From the NCBI GenBank assembly GCA_023700845.1, contig JAMPYD010000060.1, positions 1 to 8,660 of the forward strand: a stretch of DNA of 8,660 bases, in the 5' to 3' direction. Origin of the DNA: Elusimicrobiota bacterium. Lineage in GTDB: Bacteria > Elusimicrobiota > Elusimicrobia > UBA1565 > UBA9628. Under the pieces are notes generated by a model. The model had not been told where the DNA came from. It did not search any database and saw only the letters and a program-made list of their open reading frames with translations. The position numbers and the translations under genes are program-made. Shown here one piece after another: positions 1 through 5,408 of this stretch (position 1 is the stretch's first letter; every line of letters starts with the position of its first letter).

Positions 1-1
1 C

Positions 2-490
2 GCGGCGCTCGCCGCCTGCAAAAAGGCTCCGGCCCCCGCCGCCGCGCCGACGCCCGAAGCCGTGGGCGCCGAGCTGGCGACGTTCCCCCAAATCCTCGTG
101 CCGATCTCGACCTCGACCTGGGTGAGCATGCAGGCGGCCGCCGCCCAGAACGACCCGACGCGGTCCGACGCGAACCAGTACCCGCATCCCTACGCGCACA
201 CCACGGCGATCATCGGCGGCCGCGAGTTCCCCATCCTCGTCGCCTACACCGGGGTCTGGCTGGCGCCGTCCCCCGTCCCGCTTCAGCCGATGTCGGTGCA
301 CCAGTTCCTGCGCGCCTTCGGGGCCGACCCGGGGACGGATCTCGCGAGCGTGGTCGCCCCGCGGGGCGGGATCGTCTTCACGCGCGAGCAGCTGCCCGAC
401 GTCAGCGCCGCGGCCCGGGCCGCCGGAGCGACCTCGGAGGACCTGCCTTACAGCGTGGTCCGCGGCGCCGCCCGCCCTCCCAAGCCCTAG
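2..490 (+). CDS. Putative lipoprotein of unknown function, 5' end cut by window edge
   Basis: The frame is open from the first bases and ends at TAG 488-490. The first visible residues read AALAACKKAPAP. LAAC is a good lipobox with Cys at 17-19, so the window begins inside a type II signal peptide and the start codon lies a few tens of bases to the left. A GTG at 62 is in frame, but using it would drop the lipobox, so I do not take it as the start. After the Cys comes a short Ala/Pro-rich linker, then about 140 residues with a compact mixed composition (segments such as TAIIGGREFPILVAYTGVW), ending in a basic Pro-rich tail (RPPKP). I recognise no family. The likely location is a lipid-anchored envelope protein. 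It converges on the next gene with only 6 bp between the two stop codons. The lipoprotein call is fairly sure; the function is unknown. Confidence 0.72.
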   Translation, partial: AALAACKKAPAPAAAPTPEAVGAELATFPQILVPISTSTWVSMQAAAAQNDPTRSDANQYPHPYAHTTAIIGGREFPILVAYTGVWLAPSPVPLQPMSVHQFLRAFGADPGTDLASVVAPRGGIVFTREQLPDVSAAARAAGATSEDLPYSVVRGAARPPKP

Positions 491-496
491 AGGCGC

Positions 497-988
497 CTAC
501 CCGTCGTCCCCGTCGCCGGTCATGCGGGACAGACGGCTTTCGATCGCCTTGTCGCGGGAGGTCTTCTTCTTGGCGATCTTCGCCTTGAGCTCGGCGGCGT
601 GCTTTTCCATCTTCGCGAGCATGGCCGTTTCCATGGCGAGCTTCGCGTCGAACAGCTCGCCGAGGGCCTTCCTCAGCTCGGCCTTCGCCGCGGCCTTCTC
701 CTCGTCCGTGCCCTGGCGCGCGCTTTTCGCGAGCTCGCGCGTCTTTTCCTCGAGCGCGCGCAGCTTCTCCATCTTTTCCTTCATCTCGGGGTCGCGGTCG
801 CGCATGCCGCGCGGCCCCTCCCGCCCTTCCCGGCCCTCGCGGCCCTCGCGGTCGTCGGGCCGCGCGCGCCTGCGGATCTCGACGCGCTCCTCCTCCACGT
901 CGCCGTCGTCATCGGCGCGAACCGCGGGCGGAACGGCCGCCCAGACGGCGGCCAGCGCCGCCGCCAAGGCCAATCGAGAGATCTTCAT
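497..988 (-). CDS. Exported charged coiled-coil protein of unknown function
   Basis: The protein has 163 residues. The start is ATG 988-986, chosen because AGGAGG (1003-998) lies 9 nt upstream and because it puts a Sec signal peptide at the N-terminus: MKIS, a hydrophobic Ala/Leu core, and a likely cut after V-R-A at residue 25. An in-frame ATG at 1045 would add 19 residues ahead of the signal peptide and is less likely. The mature part starts acidic (DDDGDVEEE, residues 26-34), then has an Arg/Glu/Gly segment with repeated EGR units (residues 48-58). Residues 69-157 form a long Lys/Glu/Ala/Leu-rich helix predicted to be coiled coil. There is no Cys and no enzyme motif. It could be a periplasmic structural or chaperone-like protein, similar in general style to small helical periplasmic proteins, but no family can be named. 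It is transcribed away from the lipoprotein's stop and is probably monocistronic. Confidence 0.8.
   Translation of the reverse strand: MKISRLALAAALAAVWAAVPPAVRADDDGDVEEERVEIRRRARPDDREGREGREGREGPRGMRDRDPEMKEKMEKLRALEEKTRELAKSARQGTDEEKAAAKAELRKALGELFDAKLAMETAMLAKMEKHAAELKAKIAKKKTSRDKAIESRLSRMTGDGDDG
822..850 (-). repeat. Short 9-bp tandem repeat encoding Glu-Gly-Arg
   Basis: About three imperfect copies of a 9-bp unit (cggccctcg on the plus strand) lie in frame inside the coiled-coil protein gene and encode consecutive EGR triplets around residues 48-58. The unit length is a multiple of three, so copy-number change would keep the frame. Confidence 0.6.
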
Positions 989-1016
989 GCCGGGATGCCT
1001 CCTGGTAAGACGCCAA

Positions 1017-1045
1017 AGGGTACCCCCGGAAGGCGCGCCCGTCAA
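1017..1045 (-). promoter_or_regulatory. Candidate promoter of the coiled-coil protein gene
   Basis: On the minus strand TTGACG (1045-1040) is followed after 17 bp by TACCCT (1022-1017), a good -35 match with a weak -10. It lies in the 77-bp gap between the membrane-protein gene and the ATG at 988, with AGGAGG just before that start. This is seen in sequence only; the weak -10 keeps confidence low. Confidence 0.4.
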
Positions 1046-1065
1046 TGGACGTCAGGTCACAGCGG

Positions 1066-2604
1066 CTAAGGTCGGCCGGAGGCGTGGCGGGCCCGCTCGG
1101 CCTCGACGACGGCGGCCGGCGCCTCGCCGCGCGAGAGGGCGTCCGAGAGCGCCTCGTCGTCGCCCGGCCGGAACCAGCGGTACTCGTGCTCCGCGAGCCA
1201 CGCGGCCGGAGCCTTGGAGCGCTCCACGAAGATCAGCGCCTTGCGGTCCCACCACACCAGGGCCCAGCGATCGCGGGGCAGATAGGCGGCGTACCACGGC
1301 CGGGACAGCTCGCGCCGCGCGCCGTCGGGATAAACCCTGACGCCGGAAATCCGCGTAGGGTAGTTCTTGATCAGCAGGCCGTCGAGCCGGTGGCGCTCGA
1401 GGAAGGCGGCCAGCGGCTCGGGGCCGGAGAGCGCGTCCTGCGCCTCGCCCAGCTGGCCGTGAAACAGGTAGCGGCCGTCGCCGAACACGCGGCCTTCGGG
1501 GCCGAGGCGCCAGCCCAGGTAGCCGCCCCACTCGTAGGTGTTGAAGATCCTCAGCGGCGCGAACACCTCGCGCTGAGAGACGACGAAGTCCGCCGCGCGG
1601 CGCGCGACGAACATGTCCTGATACGCCCGGCCCCACTCGACCTGCCGCGTCGAGACGGCGAGGAGCACCGTGACCGCCGCCAGGACCGCCCGGGCCGGGA
1701 GCGCCGCGGCCAGCAGCGGCACGGCGGCGGCCGGCCAGAACACGTTGAACCGGGAGGAGAAGAGCGTCGCCGCGGTCAGGGCCAGCACGGCCGCGGCGAG
1801 GCCGGGCTCGCGCAGGCGCGCGCGCCACGCGGCCCACAGCCCGGCGGCGAGCGCCGCCGCCAGCGGCCACTGGAACGGATAGCGGAGGGAGAACGCGCCC
1901 CACTCCGCGACGCCGACGCGCACCGGGTCGAGGGCGTGCGTCGAGAACACCGCGTACAGCGAAAGCCCGAAGGGGTTGAGCAAGGTGCCGAGCGCCGCGC
2001 CGCACGCCTCCGCCCACAGGCCCTCGGGCCGCTCCCGGCGGAAGGCGCGCTGGACCGCGGCCCACGCGGGATACAGCGCCAGGCCGAGCGCGAAGCCCGC
2101 GTGCAGGTTCGCCCAGCAGGCGAAGACGGCGAAGCCGGCGAGAAACGACGCGCGCCCGGCGTGGAGGCGGCGCAGCTGCCAGGCGAAGAGGCCGGCGGAG
2201 ATCAGGTCCGCGCGGAGATCGGCCTTCGGGAGGATCGCCGCGGCCCAGATCGCGGCGCCCACGGCCCGCTCAACCGCGGACGCCCCGCGGTCCCGGAGAA
2301 ATCCGTCGATCGGAAGGAAGGCGAGCGCGAGCAGCAGCGCCTTCGCCGCCCACAAGCCCCCGTCTCCGAGCAGGCCGAACGGATACAGCAGGAGCTGGAA
2401 GCCCCACTCGAAGTCGATCCAGGGCGCGCCCGCGAGCGTGAAGCTGAACGCGTCGGCCGCGGGGACGGCCCGGTGGGCCAGGATCCAGCGGCCCGCGGAG
2501 AGATGCCACCAGACGTCGGGGCTCATGACGGGCAGGCATAAAACAATCAGGGCCAGGGCGTAAGCCCAGGCCCTGAGCGCGCCCCCTTTCGGAAGGGCTG
2601 ACAC
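1066..2604 (-). CDS. Polytopic GT-C-like membrane protein (possible glycosyltransferase)
   Basis: The protein has 512 residues from GTG 2604-2602 to TAG 1068-1066. Residues 11-27 form the first membrane helix, followed at once by DVWWHLSAGRW (from D30) and the loop PWIDFEWGFQ (from about residue 61). Ten or so further hydrophobic segments run to about residue 330. The pattern of an acidic residue just after the first helix plus WWHL is typical of GT-C-fold membrane glycosyltransferases and related uncharacterised membrane proteins, where the first loop carries the catalytic acid. The C-terminal 160 residues lack membrane helices and contain NTYEWGGYLGWRL (Y357) and GDGRYLF, a pattern that recurs in this group. 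The GTG start sits 8 bp after the rpmB stop, suggesting co-transcription. It has no Shine-Dalgarno, and a GATAAT box lies 7 nt upstream. A farther in-frame ATG (2661) would run inside rpmB and is rejected. Substrate and activity are unknown. Confidence 0.75.
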   Translation of the reverse strand: MSALPKGGALRAWAYALALIVLCLPVMSPDVWWHLSAGRWILAHRAVPAADAFSFTLAGAPWIDFEWGFQLLLYPFGLLGDGGLWAAKALLLALAFLPIDGFLRDRGASAVERAVGAAIWAAAILPKADLRADLISAGLFAWQLRRLHAGRASFLAGFAVFACWANLHAGFALGLALYPAWAAVQRAFRRERPEGLWAEACGAALGTLLNPFGLSLYAVFSTHALDPVRVGVAEWGAFSLRYPFQWPLAAALAAGLWAAWRARLREPGLAAAVLALTAATLFSSRFNVFWPAAAVPLLAAALPARAVLAAVTVLLAVSTRQVEWGRAYQDMFVARRAADFVVSQREVFAPLRIFNTYEWGGYLGWRLGPEGRVFGDGRYLFHGQLGEAQDALSGPEPLAAFLERHRLDGLLIKNYPTRISGVRVYPDGARRELSRPWYAAYLPRDRWALVWWDRKALIFVERSKAPAAWLAEHEYRWFRPGDDEALSDALSRGEAPAAVVEAERARHASGRP

Positions 2605-2611
2605 TTTCGGT

Positions 2612-2617
2612 ATTATC
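2612..2617 (-). promoter_or_regulatory. Candidate -10 box 7 nt before the membrane-protein start
   Basis: GATAAT on the minus strand (2617-2612) ends 7 nt before GTG 2604. It overlaps the rpmB stop codon, has no convincing -35, and could equally be chance within an rpmB-membrane protein operon. If it is real, the transcript would begin at or next to the start codon. Confidence 0.3.
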
Positions 2618-2813
2618 GAGTCGGGCGAACCGCGCGACCGGACTTGATGCAGTCCGTGCACACGTAGACCGTCTGCGTCTTGCCCTCGATCGCGACCTTC
2701 TGCCGCTGGAGGTTCGGGCGGAAGATGCGGCGGGTCGCCTTATGGCTATGGCTGTAGCTGTTGCCGGACTTGGGACCTTTTCCGCAACCGGGAATCTGAC
2801 ATTTAAATGACAT
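2613..2813 (-). CDS. rpmB: Ribosomal protein L28 (bL28)
   Basis: The protein has 66 residues, the usual size for bL28, a component of the large ribosomal subunit. The sequence shows the family pattern GPKSGNSYSHSHKATRR (from G13), then FRPNLQ and KVAIEGKTQTVYVCTDCIKSG. Four cysteines, C5, C10, C52 and C55 (CX4C and CX2C), form a zinc-ribbon, so this is the zinc-binding form of L28. The start is ATG 2813-2811, immediately before the conserved zinc-ribbon; a longer in-frame extension to 2963 runs through the recG start and has no L28 similarity. There is no Shine-Dalgarno; a TATTAT box ends 9 nt upstream of the ATG. The gene is divergent from recG. Proximity of rpmB and recG is also known from other bacteria, for example Bacillus. 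The membrane-protein gene follows after 8 bp. Confidence 0.96.
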   Translation of the reverse strand: MSFKCQIPGCGKGPKSGNSYSHSHKATRRIFRPNLQRQKVAIEGKTQTVYVCTDCIKSGRAVRPTR

Positions 2814-2827
2814 TGTGCAAGGATAAT
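2796..2827 (+). promoter_or_regulatory. Candidate recG promoter
   Basis: GATAAT (2822-2827) on the plus strand has CTGACA (2796-2801) upstream, inside the rpmB 5' codons, with a 20-bp spacer that is longer than usual. Transcription would start about 20 nt before the recG GTG. The -10 shares nearly the same bases with the rpmB -10 on the opposite strand. Confidence 0.45.
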
Positions 2828-2852
2828 AGCAAACCTCGACGGGCCCTCGCAA
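2822..2852 (-). promoter_or_regulatory. Candidate rpmB promoter
   Basis: On the minus strand TTGCGA (2852-2847) is followed after 18 bp by TATTAT (2828-2823), giving a -35 with 4 of 6 and a -10 with 5 of 6 consensus bases. The -10 box ends 9 nt before the rpmB ATG, so the message would have almost no leader. It overlaps the candidate recG promoter on the other strand. Confidence 0.55.
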
Positions 2853-2853
2853 G

Positions 2854-4944
2854 GTGAGCGAGCAGGCCCTGACGACGCCCATCCAGTACCTCAAGGGCGT
2901 CGGCCCCCGCCGGGCGGTGCTCTTCGAGCACCTCGGGGTGAAGACCCTCGGCGACCTTCTCACCCATTACCCCCGCCTCTGGCAGGACCGCCACGAGACC
3001 CAGGACCTGAAGCTGCCCCAGGGCGGCCTCGTGGTGCTCCGGGGCCGCGTCCTGCGCGCCTCCAAGCACGGCGCCGGCCCGACCTTGGGCATCTACAAGG
3101 CGACGCTCGCCACCGCGCACGGCAAGGTCGAGTGCCTGTGGTTCAAGCATCTCTCCCGCAGCTACGACGCCTTCGCCTCCCTGAAGGCCGAGGCGTGCGA
3201 AGGCGCCGACCTCTGGGTGATCGGCCGCGCCGAGCCGGACCTCACCGGCGTGCGCGAGATCCGCGTCGACGAGCATTATCCGCTCTCCGACGAGCGCTGG
3301 CGCATGCACGCGGGGCGCATCACGCCGGTCTACGCCCTGACCGAGGGCCTGACCCAGCGCTTCGTGCGCGAGGCCGCGCACAAGGCCCTCGAGCTCGCCG
3401 CCGACTCCGCGCGCGACGTCGTCCCCGCCGAGCTGATCTCCAAGCGCCAGCTGCTCGCCGCCCCCCAGGCCCTGCGCGGCATCCACTTCCCCCGCTCGGA
3501 GGCCGAGCTCGAGGCCGCGCGCGCGCGCCTGGCCTACGAGGAGCTCCTCCTGCTCGAGCTCGCCTGGATCCTCAAGCGGCGCCAGACGCGCGGCCTGCTC
3601 AAGAAGTTCTCCTACGAGGTCAAGCGGACCCTGCTGACGCCCTTCCGCCAGAAGGCGGGCTTCGAGTTCACGCACGCCCAAAAGCGGGTCATCAACGAGA
3701 TCTTCGACGACATGAAAAACCCGTACCCGATGACCCGCCTCCTCCAGGGCGACGTGGGCTCGGGCAAGACGGTCGTCGCGCTGTCGGCCCTTCTTCTCGC
3801 CGTCGAGAACGGCGGCCAGGGCGCGCTGATGGCGCCCACGGAGATCCTCGCCGACCAGCACCGGGCCACCCTCGACCGGTTCCTGATAGGCCTGCCGGTC
3901 AAGGTCGCCTCGCTCACCTCGCGCGTCCCCAAGAAGGAGCGCGAGAAGATCATGAAAGAACTCGCCGCGGGCGAGGTCGACATCGTCGTCGGCACGCACG
4001 CCCTCCTCGAGAGCGGCATCCAGTTCCCCCGCCTGCGCCTGGCCGTGATCGACGAGCAGCATCGCTTCGGCGTGCGCCAGCGAACGACTTTGCGGCAGAA
4101 GGGCAATCTCATCGATCTCCTCGTCATGACCGCGACGCCGATCCCGCGGACCCTGGCCCTCTCGCTGTACGGCGACCTCGAGGCCTCGACCATCGACGAG
4201 ATGCCGCCGGGGCGCACGCCGATCAAGACCTTCTTCTCGCCCGAGGCCGAGGCCTTCGCGGCCGTCCGCCGCGAGGTCGCGGCGGGACGCCAGGCGTACG
4301 TCGTGTATCCCATCATCGAGGAGTCCGCGAACCAGGACCTGCAGTCGGCGAAGGCGGAATACGAGCGGCTCAAAACGACGGTTTTCAACGGAACGGAAGT
4401 GGGGCTCATCCACGGCGCCTTGTCGGGAAAGGCGAAAAGCTCCGTGATGGCCGATTTCGCCGCGGGACGAATAAAAATACTTATCGCCACCCAGGTCATC
4501 GAGGTCGGCATCGACGTGCCCAACGCGACGGTCATGGTCATCCAGAACGCCGACCGCTTCGGCCTCGCGAGCTTGCATCAGCTGCGCGGGCGCATCGGCC
4601 GGGGCGCCGCCGACTCGTACTGCCACCTCGTCGCCGACCCGCGCACCGAGCAGGCCCGGGCGCGGCTCGACATCATGACCGCGACCTCCGACGGCTTCAA
4701 GATCGGCGAGGAGGACCTCAAGCTCCGCGGTCCGGGCGAGCTGCTCGGCACCGCGCAAAGCGGCGAGCTCGCCCTCGCGGTCGCCGACCTGTTCAAGGAC
4801 GCGGAGCTGCTCGGCTTCGCCCGCGCCGACGCCGACGAGCTGCTCCGGGCCGACCCCAAGCTGCAGGCCCCGGGCCACCGCGCGGTCCGCGGGCGCCTGA
4901 TCGCGCTGTACCAGAGCCGCTGGAACTGGATCGACCTGGCCTGA
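2854..4944 (+). CDS. recG: ATP-dependent DNA helicase RecG
   Basis: RecG is a superfamily 2 helicase that remodels stalled replication forks and branch-migrates Holliday junctions in the cytoplasm. The 696 residues match the usual length. In order: an N-terminal helical segment with LKGVGPRRA (residues 14-22); the OB-fold wedge domain (about 58-145) that splits the fork; Walker A GDVGSGKT (300-306 core, K305); the RecG-type Walker B DEQH (400-403) followed by RFGVRQR; motif III MTATPIPRT (from M425); and motif VI HQLRGRIGRG (from H575). The C-terminal part has the expected GELLGTAQSGE stretch and a closing helical tail. All motor motifs look intact. The start is GTG 2854, directly before MSEQALTTPIQYLKGVG; no good Shine-Dalgarno precedes it. 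It is divergent from rpmB. A shift to less GC-rich codons around 4380-4495 leaves the protein intact. Confidence 0.98.
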   Translation: MSEQALTTPIQYLKGVGPRRAVLFEHLGVKTLGDLLTHYPRLWQDRHETQDLKLPQGGLVVLRGRVLRASKHGAGPTLGIYKATLATAHGKVECLWFKHLSRSYDAFASLKAEACEGADLWVIGRAEPDLTGVREIRVDEHYPLSDERWRMHAGRITPVYALTEGLTQRFVREAAHKALELAADSARDVVPAELISKRQLLAAPQALRGIHFPRSEAELEAARARLAYEELLLLELAWILKRRQTRGLLKKFSYEVKRTLLTPFRQKAGFEFTHAQKRVINEIFDDMKNPYPMTRLLQGDVGSGKTVVALSALLLAVENGGQGALMAPTEILADQHRATLDRFLIGLPVKVASLTSRVPKKEREKIMKELAAGEVDIVVGTHALLESGIQFPRLRLAVIDEQHRFGVRQRTTLRQKGNLIDLLVMTATPIPRTLALSLYGDLEASTIDEMPPGRTPIKTFFSPEAEAFAAVRREVAAGRQAYVVYPIIEESANQDLQSAKAEYERLKTTVFNGTEVGLIHGALSGKAKSSVMADFAAGRIKILIATQVIEVGIDVPNATVMVIQNADRFGLASLHQLRGRIGRGAADSYCHLVADPRTEQARARLDIMTATSDGFKIGEEDLKLRGPGELLGTAQSGELALAVADLFKDAELLGFARADADELLRADPKLQAPGHRAVRGRLIALYQSRWNWIDLA

Positions 4945-5025
4945 CGCTCCGGGCTCGTTCACCGGAAGTTGGGTGGAAAATCCCCGTCGAGCCTGCTACA
5001 TGTTGAGGGACGACGGAGGTTGACC

Positions 5026-5337
5026 GTGAACATCCGATTGGCTCTCGCGACGGGGCTCATGATGGTCGTCTTCGCGCCGCGGCCCTCGACCGCCGGCGAC
5101 GACGCGAGGAAGGAAAAGACGGACAAGGAAGAGATCCGCCTCGAGAGGAAGTGCGGCAACGAGGCCGGGAAGGACCTCCGGGACGCCGAACGGGACCGCA
5201 AGCACCTCCGGCGGGACAACAAGTGGGACGCGCTCTGCGCGCCGCCCGCGCCCCCGCCCCCTCCGCCGGTCGTCGAGCCCCCCGCCCAGGAGCCGCCCCC
5301 GCTCGTGCCGCCGCCGCTTCCCCCGCCGCCGATGTAG
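5026..5337 (+). CDS. Short exported protein with poly-proline C-terminal tail, unknown function
   Basis: The protein has 103 residues. The start is GTG 5026, preceded by GGAGG (5015-5019) at 6 nt, and it gives a proper signal peptide with a likely cut after S-T-A at residue 23. A TTG 57 bp upstream is in frame but would put 19 charged residues ahead of the signal peptide. The mature part has a strongly charged Lys/Glu/Arg/Asp helix (about 25-68) with two cysteines, C43 and C71, which could form a disulphide. The last 32 residues are mostly proline (PPAPPPPPPVVEPP onward) and end in Met. Poly-proline runs slow ribosomes and normally call for EF-P; this follows from known translation biology and was not tested here. 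No family is recognised. It lies 81 bp after recG and 71 bp before the next gene, with no clear terminator on either side. Confidence 0.75.
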   Translation: MNIRLALATGLMMVVFAPRPSTAGDDARKEKTDKEEIRLERKCGNEAGKDLRDAERDRKHLRRDNKWDALCAPPAPPPPPPVVEPPAQEPPPLVPPPLPPPPM

Positions 5338-5394
5338 GCTGATTGGCCCTTCCTTTTAGGGCCGAAAGGCCGATGCCGCGCGGCGGCGTTCCGG

Positions 5395-5400
5395 TATAGA
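5395..5400 (+). promoter_or_regulatory. Candidate -10 box 8 nt before the PLD gene
   Basis: TATAGA (5395-5400) ends 8 nt before ATG 5409, and no Shine-Dalgarno lies between them. There is no clear -35. If used, it would give a leaderless or nearly leaderless transcript. Confidence 0.4.
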
Positions 5401-5408
5401 CTCTGCGC

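Noticed and set aside
1045..2541. Open frame of 498 codons on the plus strand
   Set aside because: It is antisense to the membrane-protein gene, which has regular hydrophobic helices and WWHL and YEWGG motifs. The plus-strand product is Arg/Gly/Glu-rich without structure.
2584..2597. Small hairpin CCCTT-TCGG-AAGGG in the first codons of the membrane-protein gene
   Set aside because: It has a 5-bp stem inside coding sequence, with no T run and no partner structure. It is probably chance in GC-rich DNA.
2814..2963. N-terminal extension of rpmB by 50 codons
   Set aside because: L28 families start close to the first zinc-ribbon cysteine. The extension runs through the recG start on the other strand and shows no L28 similarity.
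4380..4495. Locally less GC-rich stretch in recG
   Set aside because: The reading frame and the helicase sequence continue without a break and the protein matches RecG across it. This is ordinary codon variation, not an insertion.
2803..4962. Open frame of 719 codons on the minus strand across recG
   Set aside because: It is a shadow of recG in GC-rich DNA. The protein is a low-complexity run of Gly, Arg, Glu, Leu and Val with no domain, while the plus strand has every RecG motif.
4948..4966. Inverted repeat TCCGG/CCGGA after recG
   Set aside because: It has only 5 bp and no T run, too weak for a terminator.
5345..5371. Hairpin GGCCCT/AGGGCC (5345-5350, 5358-5363) and overlapping GGCC-GAAA-GGCC after the proline-rich gene
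   Set aside because: The stems are short, mutually exclusive and have no T run, so I do not call a terminator.
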